Source of the DNA: Apoderus coryli
Taxonomy: Eukaryota > Arthropoda > Insecta > Coleoptera > Attelabidae
Direction of reading: 5' to 3'
DNA: 64,000 nucleotides
Assembly (NCBI GenBank): GCA_911728435.2
Contig: OU452200.1
Location: 992,001-1,056,000 of the forward strand
This document shows positions 33,881-46,190 of the stretch, in pieces. The notes under the pieces were generated by a model. That model saw only the letters and a program-made list of their open reading frames with translations. It searched no databases and was not told where the DNA came from. The translations under genes were made by a program, and so were the position numbers. Position 1 is the stretch's first letter. The number at the start of each line of letters is the position of its first letter.

Positions 33881-33918
33881 AAGCACGCATAGAAATAGCA
33901 AGGTCCAATTTCAATAGC

Positions 33919-34407
33919 ATGAAAAGAGTTTTGTGCAATAGAGGTCTAAGCCTAAAACTGAGACTGAGACTAGTTAGATGTTATGTTTTTGCCACTCTGC
34001 TTTATGGCGTCGAGGCATGGACTTTGAACGCAGAAATAACCAAAAGACTAGAAGCTTTTGAAATGTGGGTGTACAGAAGAGTACTGAAGGTGTCATGGGT
34101 CAATCAGATAACTAACGTAGAAATACTTGAGCGGCTAAACATAGGAAGAGAGTTGTTAATAACAATTAAAAGCAGAAAACTGCAGTATCTCGGCCATGTG
34201 ACTCGTGGACCAAGATACGCCTTACTTCAATTGATAATGCAGGGAAGGATCCAAGGTACAAGAAGCGTGGGTAGAAGAAGGATATCCTGGTTAAGAAACT
34301 TGAGAGAGTGGTTTGGATGTTCCTCGATAGAGCTTTTTAGAGCAGCTGCATCCAAAATAAGAAGTGCCATGATGATCGCCAATCTTCGTCGCGGAGATGG
34401 CACCTAG
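33919..34407 (+). pseudogene. LINE family A copy 2, C-terminal frame
   Basis: Continuation after the deletion frameshift: SLKLRLRLVRCYVFATLLYG, AFEMWVYRRVLKVSWVNQIT, SRKLQYLGHVTRGPRYALLQ and RRRISWLRNLREWFGCSSIE, stop at 34407. The repeated RLRL comes from the 6-base duplication. It is nearly the same as the C-terminus of the copy at 4849-5844. Confidence 0.85.
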
Positions 34408-34420
34408 AGAGAGAAAGAGT

Positions 34421-34924
34421 ATAGGTACTGCATATGTTAGCGTTGCCATTGGCTAGGTCTGTCACAAAATTTTATATTTGTAAATGTTAAAAATCAGACC
34501 CTTAAAAACATGGTATAACTATTTGCATATAACTCTTTATTTGGAAATTTGTGTACAACTCTAGTTCACTAAAGTTCTCGCAGGCTATAGAAATGCTCAG
34601 GTGGATTTTATCCAGCCGATATCAATCGAATCGGTTTGTATGATGCAATAACAGTCTCAATTATATTTGAAACAAAATAATAATAATAGCGAAAAATACC
34701 CGCAGGTTGTCACAAAATCTATTGACGTTTACTTACGTATAGATACCTGTACCGTTTATCTAGCTACGTAGTATAAAATATTCTGCACGATTTAGATGAG
34801 GAAATAAATTTGAACAGAAACGGGCTTGAATATTAAGACCTTAGTAAAGGTGACATAGCGGACAAAACTACTGCACAGCCTCTAATTAGTGCAATCAGAC
34901 TCAGGCATGTCTCTGAGCTTCTCA
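34421..34924. other. No recognisable gene
   Basis: Spacer between two LINE copies without supported features. Confidence 0.4.
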
Positions 34925-35862
34925 GAATACTATACACTGTGATTCCTCAAGGCTCAATTTTGGGTCCCTTACTGCTCAATTTACAAGTAATTTGGTTTCC
35001 ACTACGATAAAGTGCACCATGCATATGTACGCTGATGATACTCAGCTGTATTATTCATTTCCACCGGATGATTGGCGTGCAGCTGAGTCTGTTGTGAATG
35101 GGGACTTGTCGAGCGGTCGCACCTGCATCATTTGCAGATAAACCCGTCAAAGTCTACTGTTCTGTTCTTTGGAAGGAACCGAAAACACCTAGCAGCTAAT
35201 ATGAGGATCAAAATAAATGGATCCGATATAACTTCAGTTGATAAGACCCATAACTTGGGGTTGATTATGGACACGGATCTACGTTTTGAATCCCATGTTG
35301 GTTTTTGTCTACAAAAATCTTACAGAGCGTTAAAGATGCTGTACCCCCATCGAAGCCTGTTGTCACGTTCATTGAAGTTGCAACTTATAGTGACTCATTG
35401 GTGCTCAGTCACTTCAGCTTTTGTGATGTGATTTACGGATCTTGTTTTAGACAGCGTGACAGTGACCGAATCGAGAAGATGCAGAAATCGTGCTTGCGTT
35501 TTGTTTATGGTATCACGAAATTTGATCCGGTGTCTTGTAAGCTCGGGGAGGCCGACTGGCTGCGTATGAATGAAAGACGAAAACTTCATTCTTTGGTCCT
35601 CTTTCACAGTATCCTGACAGAAATGAAACCGGAATATTTGGCTCGGAAAATTAGATACAGGACCGACGTGCATAATTTGAACTTGAGGCGTAGAGGATTG
35701 TTAGCCTTGCCGCCGCATAAAACGACTCTGTTTAGACGAAGTTTTTCCTACAATATATGCGTGTTGTATAATGAAGTTCCGAAGAGTTTTAAATCATTGC
35801 CTTTAATGAAATTCAAGGTGCAAGTAAAAAAGAGACTTCTCACCATCAAAAATGTATAGGTA
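34925..35862 (+). pseudogene. LINE family B copy, RT catalytic to C-terminal end
   Basis: Motif B is VIPQGSILGPLLLNL (34938) and motif C is MYADDTQLYYSF (near 35025), with catalytic residues intact. The thumb HHLQINPSKSTVLFFGRNRK begins in a new frame (35130), then THNLGLIMDTDLRFESHVG. A second frame change near 35380 leads to SHFSFCDVIYGSCF, MQKSCLRFVYGITKFDPVSC and RRGLLALPPHKTTLFRRSFS, stop at 35857. It is the best preserved member of the family in the window but has at least two frameshifts and no 5' half. Confidence 0.85.
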
Positions 35863-37861
35863 TATAAAAAAAATGGTAAATTTTGTTGCAGCCTGAGGAA
35901 ATAGATTTACTTGGGTTTCTGATTGTTGGGTGACTGTTTTTGATTTATTTTATTCTTGTCAATTTATTTAGGGACCTGACTAGAACTTTCATAGATTGAT
36001 TCTGGTTCCTTTTTGCGAGAACTAGTATGTTCAATGGTGAAAAATGCTTAAATTACTTTCAGGAATCTCCATCTTGCAACCATAATGAATTAAAGTGCTC
36101 AGGCAAATGTCAAATGTAAGTTTAGTTTATTTTAATAATCCAAATTCTGGACTATGCGTTACTTGATGTTAATAAATGTTAAAAATAATAATTGTAATAT
36201 GTATTTAGCTATAGATTTTTATTTATGAATTTGCTCTTACAGGCTCGATTCCAATCCTGCTTCGCTATTATGATTATTACTTATTACCTTCTGTTTAACT
36301 GTAATCCAAACGGTACGAATTGTTTCCTTTATACATAATATATTTTGTTATATGATAAAACAATTGTATTCAGCATCTAAATTATTCATTGTATTCTGTG
36401 GCAGGTTGAAATAGCAGCACGGATAATAGACAAGAAAATAAAACAACAAAAAAATGCAAAATGGTAATAACAATATGTACGAACGATGGAAATGCAAAAG
36501 TTTTGATCTGGTTTAGTGGCACACTATTCTATACGGAACTGCACTAGTGCAAGTACTAGATTTCTTTTAAAACTGACGTTTTATACTGTATGATTAGTGG
36601 TTGCTGTTATTATTGAAATCATGTAATTATAGAGCTTGGAAATCATTCTATCTCAGTTTTATTATTGTAAAAATGAAAATCACGGATTTCTGTTTGTGTT
36701 ACATTTTAATTTTAAATATAACGCGTCCCAATTGTTATGATTGTAAACTGAACGTTAACTATTTTTATTCCATGTTTACAACTCATTTTAATGACATTCT
36801 TTGTACTTGCGTCACTCATAGAAAAAAATCGGTTTTGTGGTCCAAAACTGCTCTACATCACTTGGGTAACGAATTGTTTTCATCAAATATTTAAAATCTA
36901 AACTCTACACTATTATTTATATTATTATTATTATTACAAAATTAATAATAACATTCTAAACTAACCCAACTACCTACCTAAATACTTTGGTCGTCATCTC
37001 AGGGGCTTCAACACGGTTATATCCGTCTTTATATCAAATTTGGGTCAGGAACGTCTGCTAAAACAAATGCACTTCCTGTATAATTCTCCAGCCATAAAAT
37101 TCCTAGCTCTCACGAGGTTGGCCCCGTCGGAAAATACCGAATACCATTTTGCGTGGAGCATGATGGACGCCAGAACATATATTGTGTTTCTGCCGAGCCC
37201 TAGATGGAATTAGATTCGCGATATTCGGTACAAGTCTAAAAGAAAGCTCACCCTGCAAAATAATCGATTTCATTAAGAATATTGAACTGCAGCTGAGTGA
37301 ATATGAATGTAGTCACATTGGAGGGTCAATGTGGACTCAATTATTTTGCCGCCATTTTCATTGAAATCAAGGTTTTGGATCTAAATTTTTTTTTATTGCC
37401 CGTTCACTTGACAACTTCTGCGGTCTTATGCTACGTTGCAATAATTCTTTAATAAGGGGTCATTCTTCCACTCGAAATATCAGCAATTTTCACTCAGTTG
37501 TCTGTCACGCACGTTCATTTACAAAATTGATCCCAACCCAACCCAACTTTAAAAGTCTGTGTTTCTGTTATAAAAAACCATGTAAGTAAGGTGAGCGATA
37601 GGTGTTCATGTTACATAAGCCCAGCTTATCTGAGGTTGTAGAAGGAAAACGCCTCTAGTCACCATTTTAAAATAGTGATGAAATTGGAGCCCACCTTGAT
37701 ATAATCTAACGTATAGGTACTGATCCATTTTTTAAATTTTTCCTGTTGATTTCATTTAATTACTCCTTAGTTCTGATTTACCAAACGGTAAAACCGATGA
37801 AACTGTTGCTCAGTTCCTAATTTGAGGTTTTTGAAATATTGATGTCATCCGCACTAATCTT
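35863..37861. other. LINE 3' flank then no recognisable gene
   Basis: The first 200-300 bases are probably the 3' UTR of the preceding LINE. A (TTA)n run occurs near 36915-36937. The frames at 36601 and 37182 have no recognisable motif. Confidence 0.4.
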
Positions 37862-38760
37862 CTATAGCGAGTAGTGGACCAACTGATCGCCATGGTCCTC
37901 CATGAAATTGTCCAGCCTGTTCTTAAAGCTGTCAACCGTTTGCGCCATTATCACCTCTTCAGGTAATGAATTCCATGCATATACAACTCTGTTTGTTATA
38001 AAATTCTTCCGAGGAAGTCTAGCACATCTCTCCTTGTCAAGTTTCTTACTATTGCCACGCAGATTAGGATTTCTAGCAGGATGAAATACATCGAGATTCA
38101 CCGAGTAGTAGCCACTAAGTATCTTGTATGTTTGAATTAGATCGCCTCGTTGTCGTCCATCATAAAGACATGTCAAATTTAAAAGCCTCAATCGCTCCTC
38201 ATATGGTATATGGCTAAGTGTATGAGGTAGCTTAGTGAATCTCCTCTGCACCCTTTCCAATGCCTCTATGTCTTTAATGAAGTAGGGGGACCAAACGCTG
38301 TTGGCATATTCCAATAGTGGTCTGACATACGATTTATACAATTGCAATATTAGAGAGTTTGATCTCGATTTGACAGCTCTCTGTATATCAGATACCACAG
38401 TCTATTAGCTTTCTTCACTGTGGCGGAAATATGGGCCTCCCACTTCAAATCCGCTGTTACTATGACACCAAGATCCTTCTGCTGATTTACAGATTCAACG
38501 GCATTTCCATTGATGAAATATGGAGTCCTGGGATTATTAGCTCCGATGTGTAGTACCTTACACTTCTCTAAATTCAAGTTCATCAACCAAACCGCCGACC
38601 AGGACACTACCCCATCAATGTCGATATGGAATTCATTATCGTCTTGCAGTGGGTTACAAAACAATTTGGTGTCATCAGCAAAGAAGCTCATGTTTGACGT
38701 GATGGTTCTTGTTAAGTCTGATATATATGCCAGAAAAAGCAATGGCCCCAGTCAAGACCG
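37862..38760 (-). pseudogene. LINE family D copy, one main frameshift
   Basis: Minus strand: after a truncated motif B region comes motif C, MSFFADDTKLFCNPL (near 38690), thumb MNLNLEKCKVLHIGANNPRT, QKDLGVIVTADLKWEAHISA, KKANRLWYLI. After a frameshift near 38375-38395 comes SNSLILQLYKSYVRPLLEYA, NSVWSPYFIKDIEALERVQR, then LFHPARNPNLRGN-type sequence and RKNFITNRVVYAWNSLPEEV, ending HYSL with a stop at 37862. The C-terminal 178 residues are uninterrupted. The low number of breaks suggests a fairly recent copy. Upstream of about 38760 the homology stops. Confidence 0.85.
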
Positions 38761-41700
38761 GAATTCTTGTGGATTTTTCCCAAAGTTTCGATTTTTTTCG
38801 TCGCATGCCTAGTTACTTTACTTGAGTTTTCTTTTACCTCATCTTTCATTTCTAGTTGAATTTCTTCGAAACAAAAAATTAAACGACAATATACTTTCGG
38901 TTTTTACTTTCCTGAAAAACTGACTCGAGTTTCCATATTAACTCTTCCTTATCTTTGTTGTTATTCTTCTTCTGTTAAAGTTTTGATTAGTTTGTTTTTT
39001 CGCTTTGTGTCATTTTCTTTTTGTTCACGTTGTATTCTTATTTTCTTCTGTGTCACATTCGCCTTGGAATCAGCTGAATCAACTAGCATTGAGGCGATGA
39101 TTGTGTGGCACCAGTTCACGACAGATATCCCTGAGTTGGAATAATTCATTCTCGTTAAAGAGTGAATGCTGATGATGAGTTTTTTGACGCCGAGCTATTT
39201 GTTTTGTTGTTTGATCTGGAATAAATGTATGAAAAACACCTACTTTCTTTTGAAATGAAAAGTTTATAGAGGTAAAAGAAATATAGTCTAAAAAACAGTC
39301 TAAACACTTAGTGGACGGCCCTCATAACGGTCTTATATTAAACCAGAAGAATCAGTCGGAGCTGGAAAGAAATTACGTTGAAGTATCTGTGGAAATGTCA
39401 TGCCGATGCACAGACCAACCAAATTGTTATTCACTACCTGAACCGTCCGTGAATCGGATCTTGTCGTCAAAGTGAGATGGGACTAATGGCGGCACTTGAA
39501 GGTTATGTCTACCTTGAAATTTACTAAAAAATATTTGCAAATATTCAAATTAGCGATATTATTATAAATGGTTGAGAAGAATTATTTCCAATATAATATT
39601 ATGTCTTTGCTGGTATTATTATATTTAAATTTTATATATACAAATTCTAACATATAATTTCCCAAATTTTTTAAACGGCTATTGATTACAGGTATTCATA
39701 GTCACGATATCTAATATTTGTCCTTGACCATTATTCTCAATGCGATTCAAGGTTTTCAAAGCATAAAGCGGATGTCCTAAAATATCCTACTTCAGAGGTT
39801 GAAGTTGCAGCTCTTGCTGCTTTTGTGTTGATGCATGAGTCTGAATGGTGCCATGAAGCAAGAACTCTTGTCACATGTTTTGTTTTGTATGACACCTTGT
39901 TAACGTCAGACCTCAGAATTAGTCAAGCTATTCACATAATATGATAAAGGTGCATATCCTTCATTGCAAAAATCATTATTAGCTTTACTGGTGGAATGCC
40001 AGCGGATGAAAAAGCTGCCTTGAATTATTCCCAGATGAATATCAAAACCAAAACGCTTTAATTTTTTATAGTTTTTTTCTTCTTAAACTACGAAATACCG
40101 CAAAAACTATCTTGAAAATAAAAACAAAACAGCTTGCTATAATCAAAACAGAACAAAAAATAAACAAAACACAACATTCACAACACAGACGTGAACTAGA
40201 AGAAAATTTTATGTGGGACACCATGTACCTTCTGTCCGACCTTACACGTTGGTATGTATGCATTTATGTCGTAGTAACGTAATAAAAGTTGTAAAAGCGT
40301 ACCGAACAGTTTTAAACGCCTTTTTCGTGCTAAAATAAATTCCGCAGAATTGTAAAAGTCTAATTAGTGCTGAGGGTGTTTTAATTGGATTGTGTTACTT
40401 ATATTATCTGCTCGAATAAAACCTGTCCTACATGGACGTTTTACCCACTAAACGTGAAACATTCATTTACGAGTAAATGTTGAAAAACGAACAGGGAATG
40501 GGTTTTTAACAAAAGCGTTGAAGCAATTCTTACAAAGGATATATGGTGCTTATGATATGATGTGTTATCACTATATTCGTACGTTTCGACATTTGTAAAT
40601 GGGTAATCTCTACGTACTTTTGGAGATTTTAAACTGTTATAATAAAATTTCCCTCCAAAGCGACCAAATCTTTCGCTCCTTATCAGAGTTCAGTAAATCT
40701 ACGCGCGGTAAGATTTGGGCAACGAAGCTAGGCGATTAGTCGTGTGCTTTGCAACTTAACTAAAGTCAACTATATTTTACTCACTTTATTTAGCATTTAT
40801 TCTTGGTCAAATACAGTTCTTGTTGACTTACTTCATTGATTATATCATCTTAAATTAATAATAATTTAAATGTACTTATACCCTTAACCTAACTCCACTA
40901 TTGTCTCCCTCTTCTTCTCCTTGTTTACAACTTGATTTGTGGCAAATGGCAAATGACTCGATACTCAATTCATTCACAACCAAAATACATTCAGCAACAT
41001 ATCTGCATAATATAATTTACATACACGAGCATGCCTGGTCCAATCTTTGCTATCCTGCCACGTACCTACTGATCAGTTTGATTTATACAACCTTTATAAC
41101 AACCACTGAATCTGTTCGCCATTTGTCGAAAGTTCTAGATTGCAAAATATTAGACAAAATAATAATGATATACAAAAAGAAACGCTAGATAGAAAAATGA
41201 CTGAATTTTTATAATATTTTGACCACACAAAGCTTCTGAGTTTCTCATTTTCAATAAGAATATGTTTGTTAATTTTAATTTTATAACATTTTATTTCAAT
41301 AACTTCCACTAATTGGTAAGTTTTTACATAATCATTTACAATATTCTCATGTCTAAGAGCTGTACCACTTTCAGTTTGTATATAGACGTTTAAATAATCC
41401 ATGCCATACTGTGTTTGACTTGTACTTAACATGACTGCGTAACTATGTATACTGAGCCACTGATGATGGAAACTTAGTTTTCCGTAACATGTCTGGCGCT
41501 GCAAGCTGATTGCTAACAAATATACAAACAGTTTGGTGGAGTAGACGTTGTTTTATTTGTGTCTTACACATTCAACTCCTCTCTGATATGGATTACTTCA
41601 AGAAATCTTCTTAAATTGTTGATTGTTATTGCTTGAAATTTTATGGTTGATTGATTGAATCTTTGGTTCTTCAATTTATCGAAGGAAGCCACCAGTTTCT

Positions 41701-42627
41701 GAAACAGTTCAATCGACTAATTGTTCGCAATCTAAGTCTACAATATATTAAGCTTAATAATACTGCTACAAGTAATATCAAATAATCCTTTAAAATATAA
41801 TAATACTCACTTGTGATTGATGTTTATAACTTGGAATTTGAATACGATCTTCTTAATTGGAATTTAGTTCGTACTTCTCTTGGTTTTGCAAAAATATTAA
41901 CTGAAATCATAATATTAACACATTTAATTATTTTAGGGTTATAGGTATTCAATAAAATATTTATTTACATTCTTATAATAAAATACTTACCCATGAATAT
42001 TCGAATTAAAACAAATACATTTTTATGATGAGTGATATTTAGATTTCTAAAGGCATAACCTATTAATTGAACATATGTTCGTCGATTTTTCTTTGACAGT
42101 TGGCTAGCGCCAGCAATGATTTTCCCTAGGCATAGCAGTCATCATTTGGTATTTGCTACTAAAGCTGAGTCACATTAAAAATCTCCGTTCGATATTTTGA
42201 GTACATCGTAGGTCTAGGCATCATCACATAAACATAGTCTTCAATAGTTTTATTGTAATTTTGTAAAGAATTGTAAATGGTATAGTTCTGTGTCTTGATT
42301 GGAGAATTTTTCAATGTAAGATATTTCCTTTAAGTATATTTGTTTATTAAGTACACTTGTTGTAGAATTTGGATTGGATTTTCTAATTGCAATACATGGA
42401 GTATTTTTCATTAAGATTTGCCTTTCACGGCGTAAAAATTTCTGTTGGCTAAAGAATTTAAACCAACTACGTAGACAGACAGATTGGGTTTAGCTCTTAG
42501 CAGCAACTTTTTTCTTTTCAATAACTTTATTTGGTATGTTAACCATTAAAACTACTATATAGTATTTCTTTGACGATATGCGATCTAGATTAGACTAAAA
42601 ATTCTTGTTCCTTCTAGTAAAATGCCG
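38761..42627. other. Long stretch without recognisable genes
   Basis: I checked the larger frames (38961-39149, 40066-40263, 40901-41188, 41094-41519) and recognise none; they are low-complexity or lack motifs. About 50 bases near 39115-39165 (CCCTGAGTTGGAATAATTCA) match the LINE 3' end near 22040-22090 on the opposite strand, so a LINE 3' remnant is likely there. Nothing else is supported. Confidence 0.4.
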
Positions 42628-42765
42628 TAAAGTGGTATCGAAAAGTTGGGAAATCGCTATACTCGCTGTATTGCCCTCGAAGGCAAGTATGTTGAGTAAT
42701 AATATCGAGTTTTGTCATAATTTTGTATTTTTCTTTCTTATCCTAAGGACATAGTGAATGACCAG
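42628..42765 (+). pseudogene. Mariner 3' end scrap
   Basis: The sequence encodes KSGIEKLGNRYTRCIALEGK-like residues across a frame break, then TAATAATATCGAGTTTTGTC and ends ATAGTGAATGACCAGTATAT. Both the coding end and the terminal repeat match the mariner at 58736-58925, so this is a one-ended remnant of that family. Confidence 0.7.
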
Positions 42766-43882
42766 TATATGAATGCTTATTAAGATTATCAAGGATCGTT
42801 TGAATACAGACAAAAGTTAAGCCGCAATAATTGTTAATCCACCGACTTGTTGCAGGATGAAGTTTGTCACTTTTTTAAACCGTTTTTACGCCGCTTTCAT
42901 CAATGTTCGCAACTGAGTTCATATTATACAAAAACAGCTTCGAGAATTTCGCAAAAAAATTGACCAGTAGTCTGTAGGTTGTTGAAGCTGGTAGGTTTTA
43001 GCATATGGTCGATTCTACTAAAAAATCCGTATAATCATTTCATAGGTGCTCTGGAAATATCGGAAAATATTGTATATTCCTGTTTGTCCTATATTTATTT
43101 GATCGTCCACGCCATTCTCCATTTTCAATTAAAATTTTATTTTGCTTTTCATTTAGCTTGGCTTTGTAACTGGTTGTTTTTCAGACGTTTGCACCCTGTT
43201 ATTAGAGAGATATGATAATTATTATTATAATTATCAAAAGTAAAAACACAAACACAGATAAAACGTAACAATTTCACAGGAAACTAGTTATTAAAAAAAG
43301 TGAAATATTTGCGTTTTGGAAAAAAGCAGCAAGATCCACGCGACTGACGTGCAAGCGGTGGCGCGTTTCTACTATCATGAAAATGAAAATGGAACTTCGT
43401 AGCACGGAAGGGTCCCTTTGTGCACGCACATTTTTTTTTCTATCTATATCCGGAAGGCATGTTTAAAACTACATACAAAAAACTTTGGCGTCTACTTGAA
43501 TGTGTCTTTTTAGACCACTAACACGCTAGTAGATATTATTAATTTTCTGGCTAGAAAAAAACAGATGGATAGTAGAGGATTGGATAATTTGACTTGCAAA
43601 AGCTTTAAATACTTTCAAAAAATAATTTTTGAATCGAAACTTTTAGGTTTGTTGCTAGCTTAAATAGGGGTGAGGTTGGTAAAATGAGGTACTTAGTCTA
43701 TTATGCGTTAAAGCTTTTTAACTAACCTTATGCTGTTTATTTTTCACATGGGGCGTATACAGTGTGTATCAAAAGGCACACATCAATTCGGTAAAATCTG
43801 AAAGAAAATTATTTTGTGGAAACCTTCGCACATATGCCACTTTTAGTTTTAAGTTACCGGTGTTTTTTGACTTAACAGAACG
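42766..43882. other. No recognisable gene
   Basis: The frame at 42979-43215 has no recognisable motif. No element end is supported. Confidence 0.4.
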
Positions 43883-43924
43883 TATAACAAAGAAGACAGA
43901 ACTTACTCTGTCTTCTTTGTTATA
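43883..43924. repeat. Perfect 18-bp hairpin at a LINE junction
   Basis: The arms 43883-43900 (TATAACAAAGAAGACAGA) and 43907-43924 are exact reverse complements with a 6-base loop ACTTAC. The right arm runs straight into the (TAA)n tail of the minus-strand LINE that follows. Confidence 0.85.
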
Positions 43925-45060
43925 ATAATAATAATAGCTTTATTGCCCAACAGATTTACAAAATCCCTTTACAGGACAATTCCTAGATACAAAAACTTTA
44001 TTACATTCATATCTTAAATTCTAGATTTAATTTAAGAAAAAAAAAAAGAACATCAAAATTCCAAAACAGCATGAACAACATGTTCTAATTTACTAGCACT
44101 ATCAAAAAATATATCAAAACAGTGACTTAATTCATTAAATTTAACAGTCATTACATAGAGTGGGGATCTCAAGAGAACATTAGTCCTAGCACGCTCACAT
44201 GTAAACAAACAATCGTGTCTAGTGGAAATTTGGGGAATATTAAAGTTTAGTTTTGAAAGAATATAAGAACAATCCACCTTGTTATGGAGAATATTACACA
44301 AAAACATTAAAGATGACAAAACACGACGAAGTTCAAGACTCTGCATTGAAAATCGAGCTAAAAGAAGTCCCTGATCGTATCCTTGAGTTGGATAAGCGCC
44401 ATCCTGCTTCCAGACCAAATATTTCAAAAATCTACGTTGTATTTTTTCTAATGACTGCTTATGATAAGAATAAAATGGAGACCAAATGATAGATCCATAC
44501 TCTAATTTAGAGCGAACATAGGCAAAATAAAGGGCAATAAGAGCATCGACACTCACAAATTCCTTACAACTTCGCACTAAGAAGCCATACATACGACTTG
44601 CTTCCTGAATTCTGGTTTTAATGTGCTCATTAAATGTGAGTCTCGAATCGAACATCACTCCGAGGTCAGTAACCAAGTCTGATCGGGACAAACAAATGCC
44701 GTTCAGTGTATATAAATTAACAATGACTTTCTTCTTCCGAGAGTAAGTGACGCATTTACACTTTCCTATATTTAGCGATAGTTTGTTTATGTCACACCAG
44801 TCGCACAAGTTATTAAGATCGCTCTGCAACGCCAAGCAATCCAACCTAGTTGTAATAGGTTTAAAAATTTTAAGATCATCAGCAAACAAAAGCTTTCCTG
44901 CCTCAATAGTTTCGACTAGGTCATTGATAAATAAAAGAAAAAGCAGGAGACCCAAATTGGAGCTCCGCGGAACCCCTGATGTCATTGTATAGTCTTTGGA
45001 TGTATGGCCGCTATAATAAACAAATTGACTGCGGCCACTCAAGTTATGCGTTCTGTTATA
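43925..45060 (-). mobile_element. LINE family C copy 2, 5'-truncated, (TTA)n tail
   Basis: The 3' end (GGGCAATAAAGCTATTATTA on the minus strand) and the sequence before it match the copy at 10642. The element is truncated at about 45060, in the RT domain just before motif B. It is the least decayed LINE of the window. Confidence 0.9.
44053..45042 (-). CDS. Reverse transcriptase C-terminal portion, uninterrupted (LINE family C)
   Basis: This is an open frame of 329 codons, with motif B as MTSGVPRSSNLGLLLFLLFI (expected VPQGSNLGPLLF, so the Gln-Gly pair is altered), motif C LLFADDLKIFKPI with both aspartates, thumb LSLNIGKCKCVTYSRKKK, SDLVTDLGVMFDSRLTFNEH, YVRSKLEYGSIIWSPFYSYH, LEKIQRRFLKYLVWKQDGAY and the C-terminal RTNVLLRSPLYVMTVKFNEL. 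The ATG at 45042 is internal; the true protein would start far upstream with fingers and endonuclease, which are absent. The frame is uninterrupted but incomplete, so no activity is expected. Confidence 0.85.
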   Translation of the reverse strand: MSGRSQFVYYSGHTSKDYTMTSGVPRSSNLGLLLFLLFINDLVETIEAGKLLFADDLKIFKPITTRLDCLALQSDLNNLCDWCDINKLSLNIGKCKCVTYSRKKKVIVNLYTLNGICLSRSDLVTDLGVMFDSRLTFNEHIKTRIQEASRMYGFLVRSCKEFVSVDALIALYFAYVRSKLEYGSIIWSPFYSYHKQSLEKIQRRFLKYLVWKQDGAYPTQGYDQGLLLARFSMQSLELRRVLSSLMFLCNILHNKVDCSYILSKLNFNIPQISTRHDCLFTCERARTNVLLRSPLYVMTVKFNELSHCFDIFFDSASKLEHVVHAVLEF

Positions 45061-45109
45061 CGTTGTTCTTCTTAATTAACCACCTGTCACCTGTATAATT
45101 TTTTTTGTA

Positions 45110-45239
45110 CAGGGTGTCCATATACCGGTTTCAGGGCAATAAATAAATCATCAGTTTTGAAGAAAAAGCATTTGCGGACATACGTTTATATAGCAAAATC
45201 ACTTCCTGAAGTTTGTCGCACTTATTTACTAACACCCTG
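45110..45239. mobile_element. Short MITE with CAGGGTGT ends
   Basis: Begins CAGGGTGTCCATATACC and ends CTAACACCCTG, with TA on both sides (45108-45109 and 45240-45241). Two further ACACCCTGTA ends follow near 45602-45613 and 46066-46076, so the 45110 end could alternatively pair with one of those, giving a 0.5- or 0.97-kb element. Confidence 0.5.
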
Positions 45240-45241
45240 TA

Positions 45242-46190
45242 TAGTTTGAAAGGACAAAATATGCAATTTGAATGGCTAAAAAGATCAGGGTGGTTCCATT
45301 TAAAAACACGTAAGTTTGGTTCATATTTTGAAACTGGGAACAAACAATTAAATCAAAGATACGCCTATGGACTCCACATAAAAACATCTACCAAACACCG
45401 TTTATATATTTCCAATATGTATTATAGTTTCCGAGATACGAGAGAGGTCCGAACAGTGATTTTTTTTGGAATCGGCCCTGTATATCGAAAACTACATGTG
45501 TTATGCAAAATATGATTCTAACATCGTGAGTTTCACAAAAAAGTAGAGAAAACCACACCCGCTAACTTTCCCAATAACGGAGCTACCCCGAAATTACAAC
45601 AAAATATAAACACCCTGTACATCCTGTACATATAAGACACTAATATTATTTTTATGTTATAAAATTTACCTAAAGTCAACCGTTTCCAATAAAACGAACT
45701 TCAAAATGTACTTAATAGTTTATTAAAAATTAATTTCTCATGGGTAAAAGTCGCATCAATACGCCTCTGCATTTTCTTCTGCACTTCTGTTTTTAATGTC
45801 ATTCGATTCCCCCTTCCATAACTCTGATGGATGTTTTTAGTTTCTGTAAGGTGTAAGTCGCTTTTAATGTTATGCCATACGATGGGGATCAACTTGTTCC
45901 GAAACATGTCTGGTTATGAATAAGAAAATTTATCTTAAAATATATCTGGTACAACTATCTCCCTGTATGGGGGGTAATAATTACTACGTTAAAGCTCTAA
46001 GCTACTTACGAGTTTCTAGATTTATATTGTTTAAAAACCCACCTGTTATTACAATTTTTATTCGACACACCCTGTATATACTAAATCATCTACCATTTTA
46101 GTTAATTAAATGGTACCTTGTATTTTATTATCGATTTTAGGAATATTTGACTGTGTTCATAACAGACTTCTGCGACTATTTTATTATGTA
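45242..46190. other. No gene; further mariner-type ends
   Basis: The frames at 45213-45515 and 45916-46101 have no recognisable motif. AAACACCCTGTACATCCTGT near 45600 and CGACACACCCTGTATA near 46064 are the only structured signals. Confidence 0.4.

Larger units (their letters stand above)
32842..34420 (+). mobile_element. LINE family A copy 2, 5'-truncated, (GA)n tail
   Basis: About 1.6 kb, longer at the 5' side than the copy at 4849, ending just after the ORF2 stop in GAGAGAGAAAGAG. Where the copies overlap they differ by scattered substitutions plus three indels: a 70-base deletion at the 33833/33834 junction, a 6-base GAGACT duplication near 33965 and an extra 3 bases near 34155. I did not find a convincing target-site duplication. 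Confidence 0.85.

Noticed and set aside
36601..36894. 97-codon frame as a possible small secreted protein
   Set aside because: Hydrophobic and cysteine-containing, but without a convincing signal peptide plus cleavage site or any family pattern. A chance frame is as likely.
41094..41519. 141-codon minus-strand frame as a possible host gene
   Set aside because: No recognisable domain, no splice or coding bias visible, and a composition like the AT-rich surroundings.
44253..44489. Plus-strand frame over LINE family C
   Set aside because: Shadow of the real minus-strand RT frame.
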